From assembly GCA_947095585.1 (NCBI GenBank), contig OX352761.1, positions 19,173,277-19,237,276 on the forward strand: a stretch of DNA of 64,000 nucleotides. Reading direction: 5' to 3'. Position numbers and translations under genes: made by a program. The stretch is from Nephrocerus scutellatus (taxonomy: Eukaryota > Arthropoda > Insecta > Diptera > Pipunculidae). Every line of letters starts with the position of its first letter. Position 1 is the first letter of the stretch. Positions 10,298 through 32,600 of this stretch are shown here, piece by piece. The notes beneath the pieces were generated by a model, which saw only the letters and a program-made list of their open reading frames with translations, did no database searches and had not been told where the DNA came from.

Positions 10298-13200
10298 TCA
10301 CGAAATTATGCAACTGCTCTTTTCTTGGGGATTTCCATTCTCATTTTCGATTAACATTAATAGTTGATGGAAAATGTCAGCTACAGACTAGAAGTAAACA
10401 TTTAGTTAGCTTTTTCATTTCCTTCACCATCGAGCACTGTACCTCATTTTGCTTAGCGGAAGTCTCTAGAAATGCTGCTTTCCATGAATCGGCTAATTTT
10501 TTACCCTCTTCTGTAGACACCGTACGTTCCTGATGTAAATCAGTTTTATTTCCAACTAAAACTACAGGTACACTGTAAAAATTTCACAGTAATGAATGGT
10601 GAGAGAGATGGAAAGAAAGCAAATACATATATACAAATAAATTTTCTAAAAAATATTTACAAAAAAACTAATCGGAAAAAAACATACTGTGCTTTGCCCA
10701 TAACATCTAAAAGCTTTTCGTATATAATTTGAATGACCTCGAATGATTTTTGACTTGTTATCGAGTAAACCAGTACATAGCCATGAAAGTCCATGCTGTA
10801 TTGCGCGGGAAATATACTGTACTCATCTTGACCAGCTGTGTCGACTAATTTAACTCCGTAATCCTGCGAATTCACGCGGGTAACTTTTGTGAAGGCTAAA
10901 ACGGAATGGAGTGTTAAAAGTGTTCTATATATCAGTATTGATTGTTTAAATAAAATCATTTAGACGCAAAAAATTTCATTCGTTCCCTCATTTGTTCATT
11001 CATTTATATTCACTGCGGTTCACTAGATTAGAAGCACATCATTTTGGGAGATAAAATGGATATTTCTCCACTTGAGTCTAGGCTTATTGTTCTCGCACAT
11101 TTATTCTCGCACAATTGTTCTCAGAATATTATTAGTTAGTTAGTTAGTAAGTTTTATTAAATATTATCGGCCTTTTAAAAGAAAAACCTTCCATCTAAAT
11201 ATAAAATAATTGAGCGCACTGTATTTTACAGTGTGTCGATAAAATACAATCACGACTTTTAAAAGGAAAAACTCCTAACTGAATATAAACTAATTGAGCG
11301 CACTGTATTTTACAGTGAGTCGATAAAATACCAAAACGCCTTTTGAAAGGAAAAATTTTATTTATTAGGGAACTAGCAGAAATACCCGGCGTTTCCCGGC
11401 TGTCCCATCCCACTGACCTCCCGCCCACTGACACCCCACTAACTAATACAGACAAAAAATGTACACTTGTTCGAATATTATTTATATGAAGATCATGTAC
11501 ACACCAGCGCCATCTATCGAATCCAAATTCAATTGTCAACGACTTTCTTTTTATTTAGATATTATTTGGTGTGAATTTGAGCCAAATCGTTCCATAAATA
11601 AGAATTTTCGGGGAAAAAAAAGACACCAGCGCCACCTAGCGGGAATTTCACAATTTACATAAATTCTTATGTCACCCACAACCCGAAACGTCATCATTCG
11701 TTCGCTGTTTTCGTTTCAATTCAAATTAGCATGAATGAGAAGAATTTCCTGAGAACAATTTTGCGAGAACAATTAGCCGGACACCCTCCAGTTATATGTC
11801 AGGAAAAAAAAACAAATTATGGTGAAAGTTAGAAAATCAAGTTTGAAAAAATATTCATAACAATATAACGCTACATAAGAGACCATTTTGCTGAATGAGA
11901 CGGAATCGGTTCATAAGATTAAAAAATTCTGTTTTGGTTTTTAAATTCTCTCTATTAACGTGGGCGTGTCCGTGAATTTGTTTGTCGTGGAATCAATTCC
12001 CCATTAAATTTTTTTAAACCCACTACCCAAAGCCTGATTTATTGAAACTTTGCACACATGTGTATTTTCGAAGACAACGATGATAAATCCTCAACTTCTT
12101 ACATTTGCTTTATTTTGCTTGCGTGCATGCTTATTTTTTTTGCTTTCAGAGTAGGCCTCCCGGCAAGCCTACTCTGCATCCTACTAATTAGAGCCGGGAT
12201 CGCGTCGAACCAAGGTCCCAGAATCTGGTAGTGCTCGATCTGTAATCTTCCTAACCGGACAAGTGTAGCCTATGTGCGTTGCAACTGTTGTGCCAAATGG
12301 TGTCATCTGCGGCAATGCTCAGGGCAACACAGTGTCAATGATTATAACACCAATTTCGTTGGCACATGCTGCTCACAAGGAGCTTCACAACCACCCGCCC
12401 CCCCCCCCCCTCCAACCACCATTCAATCTCCACCACCACCCCTGTGCACTAACAATGCACCGACTCCCCTCCACAAACTCAGCACGGCCAGCACACAGAC
12501 CATTCAGTTAATTCTTTCAAGATCCTTCAGTGGAACTAGAATATGCTGCGAAACAAATTAAGAGAGATCACGCACTATATGTTTCGCAATAACATCTTAA
12601 TGGCTGCCGTGCAAGAGACCAAAATTCCCAACTCATACTCATTGGCATCCTTTGACGGTTATCAAATCATTCGACACGACAGATTCGACAGAGGCGGAAT
12701 GTATTTTACAAATACATCTGCCAGCAACCCTCCTCCGATCTTGAGGCAATGCGTGTTCAGTGTTAATTGATACACTGGAGATGTCGAGTTATTACTCACC
12801 AATGTTTACATACCCGCCGTAAACAGCATATTAGACATATTAGAAGATACTGACGTTATCAGATTTTCCCACCAGGATCACCGCTACGTGCTCTAGCTCG
12901 CCTGATATCACAATAGCCAGCACCTCGCTATTAGGTCCCTGTCATGGCAAGCAGCACCAGCGCTTAGCTCTGATCACATTCGAGCCCTTTTTGGGTTATA
13001 GTTTCCCAGCATATCCTTTGCTTGCCGTAGACCCGGGAAACTCTCCCATCTTACGGAAGCGGCAGCCTTAGCGATACTACGTATTCGTGTAGCTTATACC
13101 GCATTATGCGGTATCCTAACCACAGAACGGTTCTGGCCCTACTAGGTCTGTGAAGCTTCGCTCTGCATTTCTCCACAAGTTTAGATGTGATGTGGAATGC

Positions 13201-16200
13201 ATCCAGGGCTCTTTGCGTCACAATTCGTTTCGGCTAAATCGGAGTCTGTCTTATTCGTCTGATGGACGAATTCAGGTCGATGTGTGCAACATTCGTGGAT
13301 TCAGATCGAATCTCTCGACCACTTGAGTCCATTTAGCGGACCTGTTATTTAAGCACTAACAGATTCCGATGTTTCGGATTTCAGTATTTTTCCCCACAGC
13401 GGTCTCGACATCTATGTTCGCAGTGATGTAGCTTATTAAACCCAAGCAAACCCAAACATTGCAATCATTGTTCCAACACGGAATTTAATTTCATTTGGCT
13501 CAAAATCAATGTGCGTAAGCATGACATTTACTACTGCTTAATATACAGAAGCCTTAATTTAGACAGTGTCTCAATTAGATGAGATGAGTTAGATGCACTG
13601 TCTGACTCTATCACTAGAATTTTATCACTTGATCCATTTTCTGAAATCGTCATTGCGGGTGATTTCAATATACACAATTCTAGTTGGCTTCGCCATTCAG
13701 GCTTAACACCAACACCGTTGAATTATTTGCTGATTTTAACCATCTCACTCGGCTTGTGAATGAACCCACTTGGATTCCAGACATAAGTCATAACGCAAAT
13801 ACCCTTGACTTGATTCTTACCTCTCACCCTAGCTAATACACCGTCATTGTATCATCACCTCTAAGCTATTCAGACCATTGTTTAGTATCAACAAATTTCT
13901 CGTTGTCGAACCACACAGTTGTAGTGGTGTGGATGCCATATCTGATACGATCACAAACATAATCCAGGAGGGTATGAGACAATTTATCTCTTCCACGACT
14001 AAGTGTATCAAACCGAAAGAAAATGCTTGGTATGATTTAAGCTGCAACGAGGCGAACCGAATCAAATTTAGACGAGTCAGAAATGATTGTAATGCCTACC
14101 TTAGACGAGCCAAATTCGACTATGACCAGAAACTGATACAAAAAATACTTTGATGTCCCAAAGGAAGTAAACATTTTTGGTCATTCGTGAAACGAATTAA
14201 AAATACTGCCTCGTCTTCAATTCCAACGCTCATTCACAATGACATTCCAACTGTCAGCTCTAAAGACAAGGCCAATCTACTTGCATCACATTTTGCAGCT
14301 AGCTCCACGCTACCAGATAGCGCGTTGTCGCCGCCGGTACTTACAAGAGTCGAATCCTCTAAGGGACAGATTTACTTTCTTATTCGTCAAGTGGCTAGAG
14401 TATTAAATCTCTATGGGACAGATTCACTTTCGTACTCGTCAAGTGGTAAGAGTATTATATGATCTCAACATTCATAAATCTGCTGGGCCTGATGGCATTC
14501 CCGCTATAGTTTTGAAGAGGTCTTCTTCAACGTTGGCATTGCCACTGCGCAGGCTTTTCTATTTCTCTTATTCTTCTGGAGTCGTCCCAAGGAACTTGAA
14601 AACAGCCTTTATGCAGCCTGTTCCTAAAAAAGGCCAACCGTCATCTCTATCCTCGTACCGACCAATTGCGCTAACATCCATACCTTCTTAAGACATAGAA
14701 ACGCTAATCAATCGTAAGCTTATGCAATAACTTGAATCACGTGAAGTACAGCAGTACAGTTTTCGTAGGCAACGTTCTACAGGTGACTTGATGGCTTATC
14801 TCACTTAAAAGTGGAACCAGTCTATTTACAAATATGGTGAAAGCAAAGTTGTTGCACTCGATATTTCCAAGGCATCAAGCTCTTTTGTCAAAAATGAATG
14901 CCTATGGAATTGATAAGGCCTTGCTGGATTGGACTAGTAACTCATATCTGGCCGTTCAATCTAGGTCGTACTTGACGGTTTCAAATCCAATATTAACCGC
15001 ATAAACGCAGGTGTTCCCCAAGGCTCTGTTTTGTCTCCGACACTCTTTCTCATTTTCATCAACGATCTCCTATTTGCTACTTCTAATCCAATCCATTCTT
15101 TCGCTGACGACAGCAACTTCTGTCGTCCAAGCGTAATTTAAACTCCCAACCTTTATCCTTGAATGGATCGTTCATCAAAGACTCTGAAAAACTCTCAATT
15201 CTCGGTATGTGCATCAACAAGCTTCGTTGAACGACCACATATTTGCCATCGTTAAAAATGCTGCGAGATGTTTAGGTTTCCTAAAACGGTGCAAGATGTA
15301 CTTCACTCTTTCAGATCTGGCTACTTTTTACAAGGCAGGTGCCCCAAAGACCACATTGCATCTACTAGACAGAATTCAGAACCGAACGTTAAAACTTATT
15401 GGTGGCGTACATATTGCGAAAACAATCGAATCGTTTGAGTATCGTAGGAATGTTTCCTACTTGTCACTGTTTTATTGCTTTTTCCACAAGCGGTGTTCAA
15501 AAGAAATATCCAGATGCATCCCGCTCATTCTCGAACCCATCCGTAATACCAGTGCCTTAACTCGAGCCCACGGGTCCACAATTAAGACTATCTTTCGACG
15601 TACTAACCAATTCAGAGATTCCTTCTTTAGCCGCACAATAGTTATGTGGAATGAATTGCCTGATTCTGTTTTCGCATTTGCATGATCTGCAGTCGTTTAA
15701 GACACGCGTGCATAGACATCTCATCTTTTCCTCTCCCATCCCTAATTTCCTAACGACCACGCTGTGCTGAGCATTATAAGGGTAAGGGTAAGGTATAAAA
15801 AAATAAAATAAAAAGATATTGTAGTTGGGAACTCGTAGCAATCATGCCGACCGCTCGACTTGCACTCATAACTTAAGCACTAAGGATAAGACCGAAGTTG
15901 ATTTGGGGATGTAGGTTTGAATTGTTGCAGTCTATCAACACATGGTCTGTTGTGGGTGTATCAAGAGATTTTGTGGCTTATGTTGTCATGTGCAAACCTT
16001 GTATTCTCTACAATGATACTCCTACTTGCTGTCATCTATATGACTTGTTGCCCATTAGCATTAGAATACTCATTTAAGCTACCGCTACGTACATCTATAA
16101 TACTTTCGTAATTTCGCTCTATAACACTAATGTGTGTATATAATCATTTAGTTCAATAACAATAAATTGTTTAAAATTGCGCAGTTTTTAAATTAGAAAA

Positions 16201-16807
16201 TATAGGTATTTATTAATTTTTTTTCGTCTGAATCAGCGTAGTTAGAGAAATTTTGACGATTGATCAAATGCTAAACAAGTCGACAAGCGAAAAACAATCA
16301 AAAGAACTTGAACAAAAACAATGTTTAAGTATGAGTCTCTAATAACCTTGTCCTTTGCCAGTTCCATAATCAATCGCACTGGAACACTGTGTCCGTATCT
16401 GCCTATCTCATCCACCAATCAGTATTAGTTTTATTACACACACATAATAATATGCAGGTATAGAAATACATAATAACTTTTTAATTGGCATTCACTTTTT
16501 GATTTACGATGTTGTACCATCATTGCTCCGTTGCTCGAAGCAAATTACTAAACAAATTAAAAAGTAAACTTACTATTTTCGATGGTTGGGTCATAGGAAT
16601 CGACAAATTGTCCTTCAACAAACTGAATACTCAACGACGATTTACCTGAGAAAAGAACATCTTATTGTAGTTAATTGTTATTTGATATTGACAATAATTA
16701 TTGTTTATCAAAGTTTATGAGTAGAATAAAATAACAAATATTAGAAAATAAAACTCACCAACAGAACGGTAGCCCATCATAGCGATATTTCTCTCTTTTG
16801 GAGGCAT
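10298..16807 (-). CDS. Rheb: Rheb small GTPase, complete five-exon gene
   Basis: Rheb is a Ras-family GTPase that activates TORC1 at endomembranes. Exons on the minus strand, 5' to 3': 16807-16759, 16645-16574, 10895-10688, 10572-10443, 10387-10298. All junctions are GT-AG and the phases join, giving 549 bp and 182 residues, the length I recall for fly Rheb. Visible motifs: P-loop GYRSVGKSS near residues 12-20, with the Rheb-typical Arg at the third position where classical Ras has Gly; switch I PTIENTFTK; G3 DTAGQDEY; G4 NKTD; G5 ETSAK; and a C-terminal CIIS farnesylation box. The start is the ATG of [15 protein letters not shown], the usual Rheb N-terminus. No key residue is missing. Intron 2 (10896-16573) is 5.7 kb and contains LINE fragments in the opposite orientation. 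The 5' flank is short if the small gene ending at 16952 is real. Confidence 0.96.
11160..11360 (+). repeat. Tandem ~85-bp repeat with an internal palindrome (Rheb intron 2)
   Basis: Units starting CTTTTAAAAGGAAAAACT run through TAATTGAGCGCACTGTATTT and TACAGTGAGTCGATAAAATA. Two full units and a partial third start are present at about 11173, 11252 and 11340. Each full unit contains the palindrome CACTGTATTTTACAGTG. Confidence 0.75.
11371..11640 (+). repeat. ACTAGC...CCCGGC short interspersed repeat
   Basis: It opens AACTAGCAGAAATACCCGGC, as does the repeat at 19899, with a related start at 54399. It is non-coding and ends in undefined sequence near the cagcgccacctagcggg block. Confidence 0.45.
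12140..13000 (+). mobile_element. Jockey-like LINE, 5' part: zinc-knuckle region and endonuclease start
   Basis: In shifted frames it encodes [15 protein letters not shown] (Cys/His zinc-finger-like), a Pro-rich linker, then [20 protein letters not shown] with RHDRFDRGG, the beginning of the APE-type endonuclease, and SSDH near 12965. A 5' leader (cctcccggcaagcc...aattagagccgggatcgcgtcg) precedes it and recurs inverted at 20180-20340. Confidence 0.75.
13330..15800 (+). mobile_element. Jockey-like LINE, endonuclease to 3' end, inactive
   Basis: The plus strand carries an endonuclease ([21 protein letters not shown]), RT motifs ([48 protein letters not shown]) and the C-terminal signature [13 protein letters not shown] with WNELPDSVF, then a 3' UTR ending in A-rich sequence near 15800. 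There are multiple stops and a duplicated segment near 14360-14450. It lies antisense within Rheb intron 2. Confidence 0.85.
15801..16573. other. Remainder of Rheb intron 2
   Basis: No coding pieces or repeats that I recognise; AT-rich. Confidence 0.4.
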
Positions 16808-16951
16808 TTTCTTGTACAGATTATTTCTATTATTTTATTGACAATGAGAAGTGTAATATTTTACTTCTTTTGTTTTAACAGTTGTATCACAGTTCCTTTG
16901 GACAATTCAAAATGGAATTGTTAAATTCCACAAAATTTCAAATGCTAAAAT

Positions 16952-26031
<9,080 letters not shown>

Positions 26032-26039
26032 TTTGTAAA

Positions 26040-26699
26040 AACTATTAACTGCACAAATCACGAGTAGACAAAATCAAATAAGCAATAACAGCTGATTTTT
26101 AAATTTCTCACAACTCTGGTCTTCCTCAAGAGAAGAGGAGAAGAAGTGCAGAAAAACTGCTCAGAGCAGAGTCATTGAACAAAAAGTAGTACCGTTTCAG
26201 AAAGAAATTTTTCTCATTAAACACGAAAAATTGATATTTTCATGCTCTGAACTGTTCGGAACAGCCTCATTGAACAAAGTTATAAATTAAATGAAAACAA
26301 CAAGGAGTAATGTCAAAACAATACCGGAAATGTCAGAATAGAGAAATACAAGAACCATCCCCCATGAAAGACGTGAGTTCACGCGAACCGAGCTGTTGTG
26401 TTCGTTTGATTTCGCCCTTTTTGGCATAATTAATTTTTTCTTTTACCTCCAGTACTCCACCCAAGACACTTCGTATCCTATCCACCCACAATTAATTATC
26501 GTCAATAGGGAGAGAGTACGACTGTTACTACGATAAACTATAAATCCTATAAATACAACAATAGAATGTTTAAAATCTTATTTTGTACCAAAGCTTAAAA
26601 ATATTTTTGGGTAAATAGTGGTCAGTGGTGGTGCTCAAAGGAAGGTGCATTTAAAAAACAACGAGAAGAAGCTGCATACAAATATAACAACTGTACTGA
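26040..26699 (+). promoter_or_regulatory. Intergenic region between divergent starts at 26031 and 26700
   Basis: If the small minus-strand gene is real, this 0.67-kb AT-rich stretch is a shared upstream region for it and the plus-strand GDE1-like gene. No specific promoter element can be singled out with confidence. Confidence 0.3.
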
Positions 26700-29600
26700 A
26701 TGAGCACATTAACAATCGCCGTAAAATTCTTGAAAATGATTTACAATATTGTGTGGTGTTCGGCAAGTCTTGTCTCATTCCTGTTTAATTTGTTCTGGTT
26801 GCTTTGCACATTTGCATCGGCTGGAATTCCGTGGTTTACATTGATTCTAGTCATCGTATGTATTGCATCGAAGTTTGTCAAACTGAAAAGCCCCAACGAA
26901 AAGTTGCTTGTTAGTCTTCTCGGAGGAGACACCGTTGACGATCTATCGTATTGGCCGATAGCAAATCATGGTGGTGCTTATGACGCACCGGAGAACTCAC
27001 AGGCGGCATTGAAAAAAGTAAGTTACCATTCAAATACCCTCATTCCGTAAGTACGTTAATCAATAATTTGTCCACACACAAACACATGAACACTCATACA
27101 GTGTACTGCACGAGGATTTCGCAACGTCCTTCTTGACGCTGGACTAACATCGTGCGGGGAAATCGTTATCTTAAATCGAACAACCCTTGAAAAAGCTGGA
27201 CTTAGTAACAATATTAACAAGCATAGTATGAAAGCATTGGAAAAAATCAATATTTCAGAGTTACATCCCTTGGGGTAAGTTAAAAACCGGCCAATTTGCC
27301 GGTAATAAGCTCAGTTAATGGGCTTTCAGAGAGAACTTACTGTATATGCGGGTGTTTTTTTTTTTGGCTTTTGCTTTTCAGCTCACAATTTGAAGCGGAA
27401 AATGTTATTACGCTGCGTAATTTAATGAATTTGCTTGAAAAAAATAATCTGACAATATTCCTCTTTATATCTGACACAAGCACACGAATGCTTGAGAAGC
27501 TTAAAATGTTTATTCGCGATGATAAGCTATTCACAAAGCGCACAATTCTTATAAGTCGTTCGCCGATTGCCATTTATCAGGTGAGTGTCTGTCTGACGGT
27601 TCCTTGATAAGAACTTGAACGCGTAAATGTGGAAATTGCGCAGAGTTATTAAACAATAAACTTTACCACATAGAAATTGTATTATAGAAGTCATTGTATT
27701 TGTTGTCTCTTCAAAGTACATCTTGCTCATAACCAATTTTTCATTTTTGTTTTCTGAATCTGCATTGACTCCAGCGTGAAACCCGCACCAAACAGCAAAT
27801 TTTTGTGTTTTTTTTATACATAAACTTATTGCCAACGGAGCACTTCCTGAATGACTTGCGCCACTGCAATAAGGTGGGCTATGCCCTTTATTCAAATTAA
27901 AAGATCGAAGCAACGTAATTACCAATGTAACACATTCCCCACGTTTGTAGCCGGTTTCTTTTCTCAGAATTCTCATTGATTCATTAAAAAATCATTAGGG
28001 AAAGACGAACACGAAACTAATAAGACGCGAATCCAAATGCTTTAGTTAATGGATCATCGTCGGGGAAAACTACGAAAAACCCTGACCAAGAAAATATTAC
28101 ATATAATACAAAACGTAAGTCAGCCTTAGAAAATTCTTGGAACCTCTATTGAACAAATTCGGACTTTCAAGAACTTGTTGACGTCTATTTTGAAGGCCTG
28201 TAGATGAAACGTTTCGGGAAACACGGAGTCGGCTAATTGATTCCACATCGATGTCTCTCTCGGATGAAAGGAAGATTTTAAATGTTGGGTTCTACATGGA
28301 AAAGGTTTTCAGGCAAATCTATGTTGATTAGTACTGAAAGACAGTTTTTGATGCCGAAAAAAGGACCTGGAACTACAGATCGGGTAGTAGTAAGATTTGT
28401 AGAAAACAGTTAAAGCTCTTACATTTCGTCTATGTTCTAAACGTAGTCTGATGACTTATCATCATCCGAGCTGAACCTACATTCTATCTCTGAGCCCACA
28501 CCAATTGTTTGTTACGGTGAGACCGAAAGCCACTATGACCTATTAGAAAACTTCTCATTGCCTCAGCCCCGAGATGTTTTTCCAGTGGGCCAGACGACGT
28601 TTGTTTTCCCAAAAATTTATCAATGTTATGGCGACAGCTGAGCTGACACAGGGATACAACGCTTTAATATACTGTAGGGTTCAGGTGCTATGCACGCAGA
28701 TTCATCTGCAGTTTCGTTAATTCCTTTACTACGGTTTTGCAAGGATTGATTGATAGTCCCTCTGCTGCAGCATTCTAAAACGAGTAGTAAAGCACCTTGC
28801 ACGACATTAGTGATAGGTTCCCCTTTCTTTAGTTTAGTCTTTTTCGAACAGACTCAAGTCAATCTTTATGTTTTAGTGCTTGTACAGCGGCTGGTTTACC
28901 AAGTAGCGCAGCCAAGATTTGATCACCGGCTTGCGTACGTACCGTTCACATCGACGGGTACGTTGATCACCTGACCGACTATACCAAAATTACCTTCGTA
29001 GCGTAGACGACGATTTTGCATAAATGATAAGCACGGCTGATCGGCTTAAGCGGCTTCGGGGGATATCGAAATCCGTTTAAGCGCGACAGCGTTTGGGCTT
29101 TTGATCTATTGATTTTTTGATACATTGATTTGCTACAGGTACTACATAAACGAAATTCGAGCTTTTACGTTCTATAATTCTGTTTCGATCCAAAGTCGTT
29201 CACAAACGTTACACCTTTCCACGACGATTGGTTACGCACCGAAAGGACCCCAATACCTATAAAGACATTGGCCAAAGATCGTCAACACAACAACAGGTTT
29301 GAGATTGGATCACTTGGATCCACTCCCAAACCTGGAGTTGCTACAACAAAAACAACAAACGTTACAAGATAGACCAAACGGATTAGTTTCTAATACCGTT
29401 TTGAAGCATTCGTCCACGCACGACATATCCCTCAATTCGAAGACGTCTTTGACAGGTGTGTGGATGCTATCTTCCCAAATATATCCATTGGTACAGGTAC
29501 AACAGCGGTAGAGGTGCTCGCAGAGTCAGGGTCTGTCACTGGCCATTCCGTGGAAGCTTTGCGTCGCTCCCGAAATAGTCTCGCTCGTTCTGCACTGAGT

Positions 29601-32600
29601 ATTGAGGTACCTATGCGTGGCCCATAGCCTCCTATTTCCGTAATTTATATTTTTGACTGGTTGTTGCACGGGCTGTGTCTGACATATTGGTATTTTATTA
29701 CTTTTTTATACGCTTACTTTACATTTTAACATATAAGTATTATCTAAAATACACAATCGATTGATCTAAAAAAACGTTATACACAAACACATGAATCACC
29801 GCTCTAAGACGTCTGAGTCGTTAGCTACACTGAATAGAAAGGAGCGTAGCACCGCTTTCGGCCAATCTGCGCCTTCCACGCCCCGGAAACAAACTCAAAG
29901 TGGTATCAGCCATCTAACTATATACGTTAAAAATTGACACCTCACTTACGTCTCTTAAGATTAAGGCAACATTATTAAGGCAGGACGATATAGACCTTTT
30001 CGTTGCGGTAAAAATGTATGTTCTGGAACCTGTATGTTTCGATGGGATTTTAAAGACGTTTCACTTTAAAAATATTAATCATAAATATTATTGAATACTG
30101 AATGTCTAGAGGTTCAACTGATGATTTAATTACTTGTAACACTGCAATGGGTCCATGTCATTCCTTGCTCATTCGCTAAAATTTCAAAAGGCTTTGGTTG
30201 ACGGCGAAAAGCGAAGGGACACCGATTTTATTGCTACATTGGTGATGGAATTTTACCTGGCCTCTGTGCAATTAAACGTTCATTCAATAAAAGTTTAACA
30301 TATATGTCATCATATACCACATTCCACAATCACAAGAGAGACAAGAAATGTCCACATGACTTCGACTTCTTTAATAAAAATACATTTTTTAAGTTGCTAT
30401 TTAAATGTTAATACAAATTAAACTTTATTTTCTTTTCTATTCACTAATTCCCCCCCACAGCTACGCAAACTACATCCCGAATTGATTTGTGGCTTATGGA
30501 CGGAGAAATCTTTATCTTTGGCCGTTCTTAAAGCTTCCACCCTCATCACGTCGATATATGGTGCTATCTTTCGAAATATAATTGCTCCGGTCATTGGAAT
30601 AAGCTTAGTTTTTATCAATAAGGATGAGTTCAATCTGTAAGTAGTAATTTTTGCAAATACAGGCTGACTTCCAAAGAGCTTCAAAAACACTGTTGCTGCA
30701 ATTTAAAGAGTAATTTTATTTTAATTTAACAAAATCACCAACGATTCATCGATACGCAGCGAGCAATGTTTTGAAATTGTTTTAATATTGGCGTTTAAAT
30801 GCTGGGAAATCTCGCATTCAGATGCTTATGTTTTACTTTTGTTATATTTTGAAAATATGTTTAGTTATTTAATCAATTACTTTTCTTTGCTGGAAACAAT
30901 TCTAAAGAGGTGTCTCGATCTGGTCCATATTGCAGTTTTATGGAGAGAAGTGAACGTCTTTGGGTATAAAAACCACGTTTACTTCTCTCCATAAACCAAT
31001 CAGTCTTTTATCATTCCTGTTAAAGACACTGGAAAGACTGATCGATATCTACATACGCACACGCATTGACAAAAGACTCCTGTCTACGGATTAGTACCGG
31101 TATTGTAAAGGCACGTCTGTAGAAACAGCTCTGCACAAACTGGTACGTTCTATTGAACATTCCCTTCACCTTTTGGAGTACACAATGGTGGTATTCCTAG
31201 ACATTGAAGGCGCTTTTAACAACGTCAACACATCTGCCATTACGGATGCACTGTCGACTTTAATGGAGGACGATTCGCTTGGCGAATTGAATAATCTTTT
31301 GCTTACAAGTCGGATTATTAATTCAAAGTTTGGCGTTCCGTCTGTCAGAAGATCTGTCTGTTGAGGAACACCACAAGGTGGAGTCCTACCCCCCCTTCTA
31401 TGGATCTTAGAGGTGAATGGCTGCTTGTATGCCTAAGAGGTGAGGGCTGCGGAGTAATCGCTTATGCGAATGACGTTCCTATTGCCGTCTCAGGAAAAAT
31501 ACCTTAAAGAAACTCTTTCAAAATTCTCTCAACAAGAAGGTAACTTGTTGGGCAGATCGCTATGGGTTAGGGATAAATTCTTACAAAACTGGGCTTGTCC
31601 TATTCACCAGGAAATATAAAGTACCACTTATTAACCCTCCTTCTATAAAAGGTATAAGCTTAACATTCTCTGATAAAACCAAGTCTTTGGGTCTTATTTT
31701 GGACAAAAAGCTAAACTGGAAACCTAATATACAAAAAAGAGTTCGTAAAGCTACAGTGGCGCTCTTCTTATGCAAAAAAGCCATTGGTAGCAGATGGGGT
31801 CTTCAAACTTATATAACTCATTGGCTCATAGAGGTAGTAACAGCTACTCTTCTATACGGTGTGACTGTATGGTGGACTGCCTTAAATAAGAGAGTAAACC
31901 TTGACAAATTAAGCAAAGTCCAAAGATCAGCTAGTCTATGTATGAGCGGAGCACTTCGTACAACTCCCTCCACCGCATTGGACATTCTGTTCGACCTTAC
32001 ACCACTCGACATTTACAGCAGGCAAGTAGCTGCTAGTTCGGCTATTCGCCTTAATGCTATCTCCCAGTGGACTAGAAATAAAATCGGTCACTTCTTTATC
32101 CTGAATTTAGTCAGAATCCCAGACAAAATAGACCAAATCATTCTGTTGAAACTTCCAGGTCACCTTCTGAGACGAAGACGCTTACTTGGATGATGAACCC
32201 ATTCATGTTTACACAGACGTGTCAAAAACTGATGACTGAGTCGGCGGAGGTGTTTTTTCAAAAAAGCTAAATCGTAGCCTCTCTTTCCGTCTTTCTTATC
32301 ACTTTAGTGTTTTCCAGGCTGAAATTATGGCGATCAGTGAAGCCTTGTCTTGGCTGAAGCAAAACGTCATATCCGTTAACAATATCCGTATATTCTCGCC
32401 CTGGAATCAGTCTCTACAAATTCATTTCTAGTCCTTAACTGCCAATCATCCCCCGTGGAAATGGCGAAGCAGATCAATATCCACCTGCCGGGGCACAGAG
32501 ACATTCAGGATAACTGTATGGCTGACGAACTCGCCAAACAAGGAACTAACCCACCCATCTTAGCTGAATATGGTTCTCTTATCAAATCGCTACATGCAAA

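Larger units (their letters stand above)
27581..30460 (+). other. Intron 3 of the GDE1-like gene
   Basis: A 2.9-kb intron from GTGAGT to CCCCCCACAG. It contains an antisense LINE C-terminal fragment (28165-28460), a repeat shared with 20586-20760, and otherwise unrecognised sequence. The 149-codon antisense frame at 27527-27976 has no support. Confidence 0.75.

Noticed and set aside
27527..27976. A 149-codon minus-strand frame in the GDE1-like gene
   Set aside because: It partly overlaps exon 3 antisense and otherwise lies in intron, with no recognisable features.
28750..28974. Antisense translation [21 protein letters not shown] as a possible transposase or host exon
   Set aside because: Frames are interrupted on both sides and I could not link it to any family with confidence.
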